The notes under the pieces: model-generated
Told to the model about the DNA's origin: nothing
The model's database searches: none
What the model saw: the letters and a program-made list of their open reading frames with translations, nothing else
Assembly (NCBI GenBank): GCA_943370295.1
Contig: CALRQL020000002.1
Span: 62,001-126,000 of the forward strand
From: SB11 sp943370295
GTDB taxonomy: Bacteria; Bacteroidota; Bacteroidia; UBA8524
Length of the DNA: 64,000 nucleotides
Direction: 5' to 3'
In this document: positions 34,076 through 44,303 of the stretch, piece after piece
Layout: every line of letters starts with the position of its first letter
Position numbering within the stretch: position 1 is the first letter of the stretch
Translations under genes and position numbers: made by a program

Positions 34076-34453
34076 ATGGCAGATTTGAAACAATTCGCGG
34101 AACAGTTGGTTAGCTTAACAGTAAAAGACGTAAACGAGCTTGCTAAAATTCTTAAAGAAGAATACGGCATTGAGCCTGCTGCTGCTGCTGTTGCAGTTGC
34201 TGCTGCTCCTGCTGGCGATGCAGCTCCTGCTGCTGCTGAGCAAACAGAATTTGACGTAATTCTAAGTTCAGCCGGTGCTGCTAAACTTAACGTTGTTAAG
34301 TTAGTAAAAGACCTTACCGGTTTGGGCTTGAAAGAAGCTAAAGACTTGGTTGACGGTGCACCAAAAGCTGTAAAAGAAAAAGTTTCTAAAGAAGAAGCTG
34401 AAGCTATTAAAGCTCAATTGGTTGAAGCCGGAGCCACTGTTGAAGTTAAGTAA
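34076..34453 (+). CDS. rplL: 50S ribosomal protein L7/L12
   Basis: A 125-residue stalk protein that recruits translation GTPases. It has an N-terminal dimerisation domain, an Ala/Pro hinge (about 40-60) encoded by repetitive GCT codons, and the C-terminal domain with KLNVVKLVKDLTGLGLKEAK. A hairpin that may attenuate transcription lies between it and rpoB. Confidence 0.97.
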   Translation: MADLKQFAEQLVSLTVKDVNELAKILKEEYGIEPAAAAVAVAAAPAGDAAPAAAEQTEFDVILSSAGAAKLNVVKLVKDLTGLGLKEAKDLVDGAPKAVKEKVSKEEAEAIKAQLVEAGATVEVK

Positions 34454-34475
34454 TCATACCGCCCCGATATTTATG

Positions 34476-34515
34476 CATAGACCCCGGATTTTCCGTGGGT
34501 CTATGTACTCTTTTA
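34476..34515 (+). terminator. rplL-rpoB attenuator-like hairpin
   Basis: CATAGACCC (34476-34484) pairs with GGGTCTATG (34497-34505), followed by TACTCTTTTATA. The weak T run suggests partial termination, which could set a lower level of rpoBC than of the ribosomal genes. Confidence 0.7.
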
Positions 34516-34561
34516 TATACCTGCAACATTTCTCCCTCTTCATTTAATTTATTTTATACCC

Positions 34562-37500
34562 TTGGCAACTACAATAAACAACCAGGAAAGAATAAGTTTT
34601 GCGTCAATCGGGCAAGTAATTGATTACCCCGATTTTCTTGACGTTCAACTACAATCCTTCCGCGAGTTTTTCCAGCTTGAAACCTCATCGGAAAACAGGA
34701 AAAACGAAGGGCTTTTCAAAGTTTTCTACGAAAACTTCCCTATTAGCGATACCAGGAACATTTTTGAATTGGAGTTCTTGGATTATTTTGTTGACCCTCC
34801 CCGCTATACCATTGCTGAGTGTATCGAAAGGGGTCTTACCTACAGCGTTCCACTAAAGGCAAAGTTGCGTCTTTCGTGTAACGACAAAGACCACGAAGAT
34901 TTTCAAACAATTGTGCAGGATGTGTACTTAGGTACTATCCCTTACATGACTCCTAAAGGTACTTTTATTATTAACGGTGCTGAGCGTGTTGTAGTATCAC
35001 AATTGCACAGGTCGCCCGGTGTATTCTTCGGGCAATCATACCATACCAACGGAACCAAGCTGTATTCAGCAAGGGTTATCCCATTTAAAGGTTCGTGGAT
35101 GGAATTCGCTACCGACGTAAACAACGTAATGTATGCTTACATCGATAGGAAAAAGAAATTCCCCGTTACCACGTTATTGCGTGCAATCGGGTTTGAAACC
35201 GATAAGGACATTCTTAACATTTTCGACCTAGCGGAAGAAATTAAAGTTAGCAAATCAGGCCTTAAAAAGGTAGTTGGCCGCAAATTGGCTGCAAGGGTAC
35301 TACGTACTTGGGTAGAAGATTTTGTGGACGAGGATACCGGTGAGGTGGTTTCTATCGAACGTAATGAGGTGATTGTTGAGCGCGATGTTGTGCTTAATGA
35401 TGACCACATTGATTTGATTATTGATGCCGGTGTGAAGATTATCATCTTGAGTAAAGAAGATACTACTACCAACGATTTTGCTATTATATACAACACACTT
35501 CAAAAAGATACTTCAAACAACGGTAAAGAAGCCGTTGAGCATATCTACCGCCAGTTGCGTAACACTGATCCACCGGATGAGGAAACCGCACGCGGTATTA
35601 TCGAGCGTTTGTTCTTCTCTGATAAACGTTACGATTTGGGTGATGTAGGCCGTTACCGTATCAACCGTAAGTTGGAAATGAATATCCCTATGGAAGTTAA
35701 AGTACTTACCAAAGAGGATATCATCGCCATTATAAAATACCTTATAGAGCTAAGTAACTCTCGTGCTGATGTGGATGATATTGACCACTTGAGCAACCGT
35801 CGTGTAAGAACAGTGGGCGAGCAGTTGTATGCACAATTTGGAGTAGGTTTAGCACGTATGGCTCGTACCATCCGTGAGCGTATGAACATCCGCGATAACG
35901 AGGTATTTACCCCAACCGATTTGATTAACGCACGTACTCTATCGTCTGTTATCAACTCGTTCTTTGGTACCAACCAGCTATCGCAGTTCATGGATCAAAC
36001 CAACCCCTTGGCTGAGATTACCCACAAGCGTCGTATGTCGGCACTTGGACCCGGTGGTCTTTCGCGTGAGCGTGCAGGTTTCGAGGTTCGTGACGTACAC
36101 TATACCCACTACGGTCGTTTGTGTACCATTGAAACTCCAGAAGGTCCAAACATCGGTTTGATTTCATCATTGTGTGTTCACGCTAAAATTAACGGCATGG
36201 GCTTTATCGAAACTCCTTACCGTAAGGTAGTTGAAGGTAGGGTTGCTGTTGATGAGCCTGTTGAATACCTAAGTGCTGAAGAAGAAGACCGTAAAACAAT
36301 CGCACAGGCAAACTCTACGATTGACGAAAACGGAAACTTTGATACCGAAAAAGTAAAAGCAAGGTACGAGGGTGACTTCCCGATGGTTGATCCGCACATT
36401 GTGGATTACATGGACGTTGCTCCTAATCAGATTGTATCTATAGCAGCTTCACTAATTCCTTTCCTTGAGCACGATGATGCTAACCGTGCGCTGATGGGTT
36501 CTAACATGCAACGTCAGGCAGTGCCTTTGTTGCGCCCTGATGCTCCTATCGTAGGTACAGGTTTGGAGAAAAAAGTAGCTGTTGACTCACGTACTTTGGT
36601 AATTGCTGAAGGCGATGGTGTGGTTGAATATTCAGACGCACTTGAAATACGCGTGAAATACGAGTACACAGAAGATGAGAAGTTGGTAAGTTTTGCCGGA
36701 AACGTTAAAACATATCCTCTTATCAAGTTTTTGCGTACCAACCAAAATACAAGCATCAACCTTAAACCTATTGTTAAAAAAGGTCAAAGGGTAACCAAAG
36801 GTCAACCGCTGTGCGAAGGCTATGCTACCCGCGATGGTGAGTTGGCATTGGGTAAAAACCTGCTAGTGGCATTCATGCCTTGGCAAGGTTATAACTTTGA
36901 GGATGCGATAGTAATTTCAGAAAAAGTTGTTCGCGATGACTGGTTTACTTCACTTCACGTAACTGAATATGAACTAGAAGTGCGTGACACCAAACGTGGT
37001 GAAGAAGAATTAACCAACGATATACCAAACGTGAGCGAAGAAGCTACACGTAACCTTGACGAAAACGGTCTTATCCGCATAGGTGCCGAAGTAGGAGAGG
37101 GTGATATATTGATTGGTAAAATCACACCTAAAGGTGAAACTGAACCTTCGCCCGAAGAAAAACTGTTGCGTGCGATATTTGGTGATAAAGCCGGTGATGT
37201 GAAAGATGCATCATTAAAGGCGCCCCCATCTACCAACGGTATCGTAATCGGTAAAAAACTATTCTCACGTGTTAAGAAAGATAAAGTAACCAAAGGTGAT
37301 GAAAAAACTAAGGTTACCAAGCTTGAAACTGACCATGAGAAAGCAGTAGCGTCCATTAAAAATACCTTGGTTGAAAAACTGTTTACAGTGGTTAACGGTA
37401 AAACCTCACAAGGTGTGTACAACGTTTACAACGAAGAGTTGATACCCAAAGGAGCCAAGTTTACTCAAAAGAACTTGAGCGAAATTGATTACACCAACGT

Positions 37501-38374
37501 TAATGCTGATAACTGGACTACTGATAAAGCTAAAAACGAGCTAATCAAAGACATTTTGGTTAACTACAAAATAGCTGTTAACGAAGAGATATCAGACTTC
37601 CGCCGTAAGCATTTTGCATTAACTGTAGGTGATGAACTACCAACCGGTATTTTGAAACTTGCTAAAATATCTATTGCCAACAAGCGTAAGCTAAAAGTGG
37701 GTGATAAGATGGCGGGTCGTCACGGTAACAAAGGTATCGTGGCACGTATAGTAAGGGAAGAAGATATGCCTTTCTTGGCCGACGGAACTCCTGTAGATAT
37801 TGTATTGAACCCACTGGGCGTACCCTCGCGTATGAACCTTGGACAGATATACGAAACTGTACTGGGATGGGCCGGCTTGAAGCTAGGTGTTAAATTCGCC
37901 ACTCCTATATTTGATGGTGCATCGCAAGAACAAATTGACGACTATTTGAAGAATGCTAATTTGCCCTTAAACGGTCAAACTTACCTATTCGATGGTTTGT
38001 CAGGCGAGCGTTTCCACCAACCAACAACAGTAGGTGTAATCTACATGATGAAACTGGGTCACATGGTGGATGATAAAATGCACGCACGTTCAATCGGACC
38101 ATACTCACTTATTACACAACAACCTTTGGGTGGTAAAGCCCAGTTTGGTGGTCAGCGTTTTGGTGAGATGGAGGTATGGGCGTTGGAAGCATTTGGTGCA
38201 TCAAACATCCTTCAAGAAATCCTTACCATCAAGTCGGATGATATCGTAGGCCGTGCCAAAACCTATGAAGCCATTGTGAAAGGTGATAACCTGCCACAAC
38301 CCGGTATTCCTGAGTCGTTCAATGTATTAATGCATGAACTTCGCGGTTTAGGTTTGGATATCAACCTTGAATAG
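34562..38374 (+). CDS. rpoB: RNA polymerase beta subunit
   Basis: A 1270-residue beta subunit of RNA polymerase. Conserved regions include the rifampicin-pocket segment FFGTNQLSQFMDQTNPLAEI, then THKRRMSALGPGGLSRERAG, the SRMNLGQIYE area and the C-terminal PQPGIPESFNVLMHELRGLG. The start codon is TTG at 34562 (MATTINNQERISF); no closer ATG preserves the conserved N-terminus. It is preceded by the rplL attenuator-like hairpin and followed 42 bp later by rpoC. Confidence 0.98.
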   Translation: MATTINNQERISFASIGQVIDYPDFLDVQLQSFREFFQLETSSENRKNEGLFKVFYENFPISDTRNIFELEFLDYFVDPPRYTIAECIERGLTYSVPLKAKLRLSCNDKDHEDFQTIVQDVYLGTIPYMTPKGTFIINGAERVVVSQLHRSPGVFFGQSYHTNGTKLYSARVIPFKGSWMEFATDVNNVMYAYIDRKKKFPVTTLLRAIGFETDKDILNIFDLAEEIKVSKSGLKKVVGRKLAARVLRTWVEDFVDEDTGEVVSIERNEVIVERDVVLNDDHIDLIIDAGVKIIILSKEDTTTNDFAIIYNTLQKDTSNNGKEAVEHIYRQLRNTDPPDEETARGIIERLFFSDKRYDLGDVGRYRINRKLEMNIPMEVKVLTKEDIIAIIKYLIELSNSRADVDDIDHLSNRRVRTVGEQLYAQFGVGLARMARTIRERMNIRDNEVFTPTDLINARTLSSVINSFFGTNQLSQFMDQTNPLAEITHKRRMSALGPGGLSRERAGFEVRDVHYTHYGRLCTIETPEGPNIGLISSLCVHAKINGMGFIETPYRKVVEGRVAVDEPVEYLSAEEEDRKTIAQANSTIDENGNFDTEKVKARYEGDFPMVDPHIVDYMDVAPNQIVSIAASLIPFLEHDDANRALMGSNMQRQAVPLLRPDAPIVGTGLEKKVAVDSRTLVIAEGDGVVEYSDALEIRVKYEYTEDEKLVSFAGNVKTYPLIKFLRTNQNTSINLKPIVKKGQRVTKGQPLCEGYATRDGELALGKNLLVAFMPWQGYNFEDAIVISEKVVRDDWFTSLHVTEYELEVRDTKRGEEELTNDIPNVSEEATRNLDENGLIRIGAEVGEGDILIGKITPKGETEPSPEEKLLRAIFGDKAGDVKDASLKAPPSTNGIVIGKKLFSRVKKDKVTKGDEKTKVTKLETDHEKAVASIKNTLVEKLFTVVNGKTSQGVYNVYNEELIPKGAKFTQKNLSEIDYTNVNADNWTTDKAKNELIKDILVNYKIAVNEEISDFRRKHFALTVGDELPTGILKLAKISIANKRKLKVGDKMAGRHGNKGIVARIVREEDMPFLADGTPVDIVLNPLGVPSRMNLGQIYETVLGWAGLKLGVKFATPIFDGASQEQIDDYLKNANLPLNGQTYLFDGLSGERFHQPTTVGVIYMMKLGHMVDDKMHARSIGPYSLITQQPLGGKAQFGGQRFGEMEVWALEAFGASNILQEILTIKSDDIVGRAKTYEAIVKGDNLPQPGIPESFNVLMHELRGLGLDINLE

Positions 38375-38416
38375 TTTAAAAGTTAACAATCACCTTTTTG
38401 TAATAAAAGACACTAT

Positions 38417-41400
38417 ATGTCGTCAAAAAAAGATTTAAAAGTAAAAGGTAACTTCACCAAAATACGTGTAGGACTGGCTTCACCTGAAACCATTCTTCAA
38501 CGTTCATACGGTGAGGTAACCAAGCCCGAAACCATAAACTACCGCTCATACAAACCCGAAATGGGCGGTTTGTTTTGCGAAAGGATTTTTGGGCCTGTAA
38601 AAGATTACGAATGCCATTGCGGTAAATACAAACGTATCCGTTATAAAGGCATCGTGTGCGATCGTTGCGGGGTGGAGGTTACAGAAAAGAAAGTACGCCG
38701 TGAGCGTATGGGACACATCCAATTGGTAGTGCCCGTAGCCCACATTTGGTACTTCCGTTCACTACCTAATAAAATAGGTTACCTGTTAGGCTTGCCTACC
38801 AAAAAGCTTGATATGATTATTTACTACGAACGTTACGTAGTAATACAAGCAGGTGTGAAAGCCCAAGATGGTGTAAACTACTTGGATTTCTTGACCGAAG
38901 AAGAATACTTAGATATTCTTGACTCGTTGCCAAAAGAAAACCAATACCTTGAAGATACTGACCCCAATAAATTCATCGCCAAAATGGGTGCTGAAGGTTT
39001 GTGGGATTTGCTTTCAAGGATTAAACTCGACGACCTTTCATACTCACTTCGTCACCAGGCAGCCAACGAAACTTCACAACAACGTAAGCAAGAAGCCTTG
39101 AAACGTTTGAAAGTTATCGAAGGTTTCCGTAGTGCAAACGAAGAAGTTGAAAACCGTCCTGAGTGGATGATAATGAAGATATTGCCCGTTATCCCTCCTG
39201 AGTTGCGCCCATTGGTGCCTTTGGAAGGCGGACGTTTTGCAACATCGGATTTGAACGACCTTTACCGCCGTGTAATCATACGTAACAACCGTTTGAAACG
39301 CCTCATAGAGATTAAAGCTCCCGAGGTGATTTTGCGTAACGAGAAACGTATGCTACAAGAAGCTGTTGACTCGTTGCTGGATAACACCCGTCGTGCAAAC
39401 GCTGTGAAATCAGAAGGTAACCGTCCTTTGAAATCTTTGAGCGATATGCTTAAAGGTAAGCAAGGACGTTTCCGTCAAAACCTTTTGGGTAAAAGGGTGG
39501 ATTACTCTGGCCGTTCAGTAATTGTGGTAGGACCAACGCTTGCAATGCATGAGTGCGGTTTGCCAAAAGGTATGGCCGCTGAGTTGTTTAAACCATTTAT
39601 TATCCGCAAACTGATTGAAAGGGGTATTGTTAAAACCGTAAAATCAGCTAAAAAGATAGTTGACCGTAAAGAAGCGGTAATATGGGAGATTTTGGAGAAC
39701 ATCCTAAAAGCTCACCCCGTATTGCTAAACCGTGCTCCTACGCTGCACAGGTTGGGTATCCAAGCTTTCCAACCTAAATTGGTTGAAGGTAAGGCCATCC
39801 GTTTGCACCCATTGGTGTGTACAGGTTTTAACGCGGATTTTGACGGTGACCAGATGGCGGTTCACGTTCCACTTGGAAACGCGGCCATATTGGAAGCCCA
39901 AATATTAATGCTTGCTCCCCACAACATTTTGAACCCTGCTAACGGTGCCCCTATTGCAGTACCATCACAGGACATGGTGTTGGGATTGTACTATATCACC
40001 AAACTACGCCGCAGCACCCCCGAAAGGCCGGTGAAAGGCGAAGGCCTTACATTCTATGGTTCAGAAGAAGCTATCATTGCCTTTAACGAAGGCCGTGTAG
40101 AACTTCACACCATTGTGAAATGTAAAGTGGTAGTTAGGGAGAACAAACAACTGATTGAAAAAATCATCGAAACCAGCGTTGGTCGTATCATCTTCAACCT
40201 AGTAGTTCCTTACGGGTTTGGATATGTAAACCAATTGCTAACCAAAAAATCACTACGTGATACCATTGGTGATATGGTAAAAGAATTTGGCGTGCAAAAA
40301 ACTGCTAAGTTCCTTGATGATATCAAAAACCTAGGTTTCCACTACGCATTCAAAGGCGGTCTTTCATTTAACTTGGCGTATGTAAACATACCTCAAGAAA
40401 AACAAAAACTGATTGACCAAGCTAAAGAAGAGGTAGATGAAATTTGGAGTAACTATAACATGGGTTTCATCACCAATAACGAGCGTTACAACCAGGTAAT
40501 TGATATCTGGACCCGTATCAACTCGCGTATTTCTGATAGCCTGCTTAAACATTTGAGCACCGACGACCAAGGTTTCAACCCCATTTATATGATGTTGGAT
40601 TCAGGAGCGCGTGGTTCTAAAGAGCAGATTCGTCAGTTAGGTGGTATGAGGGGATTGATGGCCAAGCCACAGAAAAACGTTGGCGGTGGTACAGGTGAGA
40701 TTATCGAGAACCCCATTATCTCAAACTTTAAAGAAGGTCTTTCAGTACTAGAATATTTCATCTCTACGCACGGTGCTCGTAAAGGTTTGGCCGATACGGC
40801 GTTGAAAACAGCGGATGCGGGTTACCTAACCCGTCGTTTGCACGACGTTGCCCAAGATGTGATTATCACTGATAAAGATTGCGGTACGCTTCGTGGTATC
40901 CCAACCTCAGCATTGAAAGACAACGAGGATATTGTGGAAAGCTTGTACGAGCGTATTTTGGGTCGTACCTGTTTGTATGATATTATCGATCCTATCACAG
41001 GTGAGATGATATGCCCTGCAGGTTCAGAACTAACCGAAGATATCTCTAAGAAAATTGATGCGTCAGCCATTGAGATGGTTGAAATACGCTCAGTGTTGAC
41101 CTGCGAAAGCAAAAACGGTGTGTGCGGCAAGTGCTACGGACGTAACCTTGCTACCGGCCGCATGGTTCAAAAAGGTGAGGCTGTAGGTGTAATTGCCGCA
41201 CAGTCAATCGGTGAACCCGGTACACAGCTTACCCTGCGTACCTTCCACGTGGGTGGTGCTGCTTCAGGTTCAGCTACAGAATCAACACAAGTTGCCAAAT
41301 TTGGCGGTATTGTAAGGTTTGAAGATATACGTACAGTAAAAGTGAACGGTACCAACGGCGAGCAAGTTGTTGTATTGGGTCGTTCAGGTGAAGTACGTAT

Positions 41401-42691
41401 CGTTGACGAAACCACCGGCAATACCATCATTACCAACAACGTACCTTACGGTGCACACTTGATGGTATCTGAAGGCCAAAAAATAGAAAAAGGTGACATC
41501 ATCTGTACTTGGGATCCTTTCAACGCGGTGATTATGACCGAACACTCGGGTAAAATCATGTTCGAAAACATTATCGAAGGTATCACCTTCCGCGAAGAGA
41601 GCGACGAACAAACAGGTCACAAAGAAAAAGTAACCATCGATAGCAAGGATAAAACCAAAATTCCTTCAATCAAGATTGTTGATAAGAAAGGTGAAGTACT
41701 TAAAGAATACAACATTCCGGTAGGCTCACACATCGTAATCGACGATAAAGAACAAGTTGAAGGTGGACGCATTCTGGTAAAAATACCCCGTGTTACATCA
41801 CGTAACCGAGATATTACCGGTGGTCTTCCCCGTGTTACTGAATTGTTTGAAGCCCGTAACCCATCTAACCCTGCTGTTGTATCTGAGATTGACGGTGTGG
41901 TAAGCTACGGAGGTATCAAGCGTGGTAACCGTGAGATTATGGTTGAATCTAAAGACGGTGAAGTACGTAAGTACATGGTACCGTTGTCGAAACACATCCT
42001 TGTTCAGGACAACGACTTTATCAGAGCCGGTGACCCATTGAGCGACGGTGCGATTACCCCTCAAGATATATTGCGTATCCAAGGCCCTAGCGCTGTACAA
42101 CGTTATATCGTAAACGGTATCCAAGAGGTTTACCGCTTGCAGGGTGTAAAAATCAACGATAAACACGTTGAGGTGATTGTACGCCAAATGATGCAGAAAG
42201 TTGAAATTACCGATCCGGGCGATACCCGTTTCTTGGAGGGTGAAGCAGTAACCCGTTTGAACTTTAATGAGGAAAACGACTGGATTTACGACAAGAAAGT
42301 GGTTTCTGATTCGGGCGATTCAAGCAGCCTGAAAGTAGGCCAGATAGTTACTTTGCGTAAACTGCGCGACGAGAACTCGATGCTGAAACGTAAGGATATG
42401 AAACAGGTTGAGGCTCGCGATGCTGTATCAGCAACTGCACGCCCCGTTGTAATGGGTATTACCAAAGCATCGTTGGGTACACAAAGCTGGATGAGTGCCG
42501 CGTCGTTCCAGGAAACTACCAAGGTATTGAACGAAGCTTCAATATCAGCCAAAGTAGATTACTTGGCAGGTTTGAAAGAAAACGTTATCGTAGGTCACTT
42601 GATACCCGCAGGTACCGGTTTGCGCGAATACGAAAAAATGATCGTAGGCTCGCAAGAAGAATACGATATGTTGATGGCAACCAAAGACTAA
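38417..42691 (+). CDS. rpoC: RNA polymerase beta' subunit
   Basis: A 1424-residue beta' subunit. The N-terminal zinc ribbon (CHCGKYKRIRYKGIVCDRCG), the catalytic NADFDGDQMAVH with three Mg-binding Asp residues, the trigger-loop region and the second zinc site (CESKNGVCGKCYGRNLATG) are all intact. The sequence carries the usual Bacteroidota-length insert in its C-terminal half. A strong terminator directly follows the stop, closing the secE-rpoC transcription unit. Confidence 0.98.
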   Translation: MSSKKDLKVKGNFTKIRVGLASPETILQRSYGEVTKPETINYRSYKPEMGGLFCERIFGPVKDYECHCGKYKRIRYKGIVCDRCGVEVTEKKVRRERMGHIQLVVPVAHIWYFRSLPNKIGYLLGLPTKKLDMIIYYERYVVIQAGVKAQDGVNYLDFLTEEEYLDILDSLPKENQYLEDTDPNKFIAKMGAEGLWDLLSRIKLDDLSYSLRHQAANETSQQRKQEALKRLKVIEGFRSANEEVENRPEWMIMKILPVIPPELRPLVPLEGGRFATSDLNDLYRRVIIRNNRLKRLIEIKAPEVILRNEKRMLQEAVDSLLDNTRRANAVKSEGNRPLKSLSDMLKGKQGRFRQNLLGKRVDYSGRSVIVVGPTLAMHECGLPKGMAAELFKPFIIRKLIERGIVKTVKSAKKIVDRKEAVIWEILENILKAHPVLLNRAPTLHRLGIQAFQPKLVEGKAIRLHPLVCTGFNADFDGDQMAVHVPLGNAAILEAQILMLAPHNILNPANGAPIAVPSQDMVLGLYYITKLRRSTPERPVKGEGLTFYGSEEAIIAFNEGRVELHTIVKCKVVVRENKQLIEKIIETSVGRIIFNLVVPYGFGYVNQLLTKKSLRDTIGDMVKEFGVQKTAKFLDDIKNLGFHYAFKGGLSFNLAYVNIPQEKQKLIDQAKEEVDEIWSNYNMGFITNNERYNQVIDIWTRINSRISDSLLKHLSTDDQGFNPIYMMLDSGARGSKEQIRQLGGMRGLMAKPQKNVGGGTGEIIENPIISNFKEGLSVLEYFISTHGARKGLADTALKTADAGYLTRRLHDVAQDVIITDKDCGTLRGIPTSALKDNEDIVESLYERILGRTCLYDIIDPITGEMICPAGSELTEDISKKIDASAIEMVEIRSVLTCESKNGVCGKCYGRNLATGRMVQKGEAVGVIAAQSIGEPGTQLTLRTFHVGGAASGSATESTQVAKFGGIVRFEDIRTVKVNGTNGEQVVVLGRSGEVRIVDETTGNTIITNNVPYGAHLMVSEGQKIEKGDIICTWDPFNAVIMTEHSGKIMFENIIEGITFREESDEQTGHKEKVTIDSKDKTKIPSIKIVDKKGEVLKEYNIPVGSHIVIDDKEQVEGGRILVKIPRVTSRNRDITGGLPRVTELFEARNPSNPAVVSEIDGVVSYGGIKRGNREIMVESKDGEVRKYMVPLSKHILVQDNDFIRAGDPLSDGAITPQDILRIQGPSAVQRYIVNGIQEVYRLQGVKINDKHVEVIVRQMMQKVEITDPGDTRFLEGEAVTRLNFNEENDWIYDKKVVSDSGDSSSLKVGQIVTLRKLRDENSMLKRKDMKQVEARDAVSATARPVVMGITKASLGTQSWMSAASFQETTKVLNEASISAKVDYLAGLKENVIVGHLIPAGTGLREYEKMIVGSQEEYDMLMATKD

Positions 42692-42717
42692 TCAAAACTC
42701 CCTTTAGGGAAACTATA

Positions 42718-42750
42718 CAAAACCCACAGGTGCAAACCTGTGGGTTTTTT
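42718..42750 (+). terminator. rpoC terminator
   Basis: AAACCCACAGGT-tgca-ACCTGTGGGTTT form a perfect stem (allowing the shared loop bases) followed by TTTTTTG. It is a strong intrinsic terminator 27 bp after the rpoC stop. Confidence 0.93.
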
Positions 42751-42786
42751 GTTGCCCTTAGTGCATCAATGCAACCCGCAATACCT

Positions 42787-42794
42787 TAGATTTG
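42787..42794 (+). promoter_or_regulatory. -7 promoter element of DUF3467 gene
   Basis: TAGATTTG matches TAnnTTTG, 21 bp before the start codon. No TTG lies at the standard distance. Confidence 0.4.
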
Positions 42795-42815
42795 TAATAC
42801 TAAACAAATACCATA

Positions 42816-43127
42816 ATGAGCGAAGAGAATACACAGCAAATAGATATAGAACTAAGTGAAGATGTGGCTGATGGTACCTACTCAAACCTTGCTATCATCA
42901 CGCATTCGCATTCAGAATTTATTATTGATTTTATCCGTATGATGCCCGGTGTACCTAAAGCAAAAGTGAAATCGAGGGTGATACTTACCCCCACCCATGC
43001 TAAAAGGTTGCTAATGGCCCTTAGCGATAACGTAAATAAGTTTGAAGAAAGCTTCGGCACAATAAACAACGAAGAATCATTCCCAAGTTTCCCCATGAAT
43101 TTTGGTGGCCCCACAGGGCAAGCATAG
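42816..43127 (+). CDS. DUF3467 family protein
   Basis: A 103-residue protein matching DUF3467, small proteins of unknown role often found after rpoC in Bacteroidota. Typical features: an acidic start (DIELSEDVADGTYSNLAIIT), then HSEFIIDFIRMMPGVPKAKV and ILTPTHAKRLLMALSDNV. There is no membrane segment, so it is cytoplasmic. It has its own TAGATTTG promoter element after the rpoC terminator and is followed by surE. Confidence 0.9.
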   Translation: MSEENTQQIDIELSEDVADGTYSNLAIITHSHSEFIIDFIRMMPGVPKAKVKSRVILTPTHAKRLLMALSDNVNKFEESFGTINNEESFPSFPMNFGGPTGQA

Positions 43128-43191
43128 GCCATTATACATTTATCAGTTAACAGCTATTGTGTAGTGATAAATGACAAATCTTAAATGAAAA

Positions 43192-43968
43192 GTGAGTAAG
43201 CAAGCAAAGCCTCTTATTTTAGTTACCAACGACGATGGGATATCAGCCCCCGGTATTCGTTTTTTGGTGGAATTGATGAAGCAATTGGGCGATGTGATAG
43301 TCGTTGCCCCCGCAGGCCCGCAATCGGGTATGGGGCATGCTATTACCATTTCAAAGCCTTTGCGCTTGGATAAGGTAGATTTATACCCCGGCATCGAAGC
43401 CTATCAATCATCAGGCACACCTGTAGATTGTGTTAAAATGGCTGTTGATGTAGTGTTGCACCGTAAACCCGATTTACTGGTTTCAGGTATCAACCACGGT
43501 TCCAACTCATCCATCAATGTAATTTATTCAGGCACCATGTCAGCCGCTGTTGAAGGAGCTATAGAAGGTATTCCTTCTGTCGGTTTCTCGTTGTGTGATT
43601 ATAGCTACGCGGCCAATTTTGCCCCGCTTGAGAAATTTATAGTGAGTATTTGTAATAATGTGCTTAAAAACGGGCTGCCTAAAGGGTCATTATTAAATGT
43701 GAACTTCCCCAAGGTGGATAACGAATCAGAAATTAAAGGGATTAAAATTTGTCGTCAATGCAAAGGCAAATGGCAAGAAAATTTTGACGAACGAGCAGAC
43801 CCGGGTGGAAGGAAATATTATTGGCTAACAGGCCGCTTTTTGAACGAAGACCACGGTGAAGATACCGATGAGTGGGCACTTGCAAACAACTATGTATCAG
43901 TAGTTCCTACACAGTTCGACCTTACCGCATACCATGCAATACCCTACTTAAACGATTGGGATTTTTAA
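43192..43968 (+). CDS. surE: 5'/3'-nucleotidase SurE
   Basis: A 258-residue metal-dependent nucleoside monophosphatase. The signature VTNDDGISAPGI with the metal-binding Asp-Asp, PAGPQSGMGHAIT, and SGINHGSNSSINVIYSGTMS are conserved. The start is GTG at 43192; the nearby ATG at 43185 is in another frame and closes after four codons. It clears excess nucleotides or short polyphosphate during stress in other bacteria. Confidence 0.95.
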   Translation: MSKQAKPLILVTNDDGISAPGIRFLVELMKQLGDVIVVAPAGPQSGMGHAITISKPLRLDKVDLYPGIEAYQSSGTPVDCVKMAVDVVLHRKPDLLVSGINHGSNSSINVIYSGTMSAAVEGAIEGIPSVGFSLCDYSYAANFAPLEKFIVSICNNVLKNGLPKGSLLNVNFPKVDNESEIKGIKICRQCKGKWQENFDERADPGGRKYYWLTGRFLNEDHGEDTDEWALANNYVSVVPTQFDLTAYHAIPYLNDWDF

Positions 43969-44109
43969 TATTGAGTAAAAAATAGGGTGAAAATACCTGT
44001 ACTAAATTAAATACTAAATAAATTGGTTAGCGGTGGATATGTGTTTAACCGAGAAAGATTTTTTAACACAGATGCAGCAACTTTGTTCCTGTAAATAAAT
44101 AATTGCTGT

Positions 44110-44226
44110 ATGTTATTAATGATTATCCCAAGCGTTGCTGATGTGGTATTAGCTTCTGTAGTTTGCTTAGGCCTTGTAGTTATGATGATTGACATAGCTT
44201 CTAAGAAAAAGCAAAAAACGGCTTAA
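44110..44226 (+). CDS. possible 38-residue single-helix membrane peptide
   Basis: An ATG-to-TAA frame of 38 codons encoding a hydrophobic helix (VADVVLASVVCLGLVVMMID) followed by a basic tail KKKQK, consistent with one inner-membrane helix with the tail in the cytoplasm. A strong terminator starts 26 bp later, which supports a short transcript. It lies in the 335-bp gap between surE and the converging minus-strand genes. No homologue is recognised. Confidence 0.45.
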   Translation: MLLMIIPSVADVVLASVVCLGLVVMMIDIASKKKQKTA

Positions 44227-44252
44227 ACTCATCAGGTAGGTTTAACAATTTA

Positions 44253-44303
44253 AAAAGCCACCGGAATAGTTGATAAGTATCAGCTAACCGGTGGCTTTTA
44301 TTT
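44253..44303. terminator. bidirectional terminator
   Basis: AAAAGCCACCGG (44253-44264) pairs with CCGGTGGCTTTT (44288-44299), with an inner TGATA/TATCA stem and T/A runs on both sides. It serves the small plus-strand frame and the converging membrane-protein gene. Confidence 0.88.
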
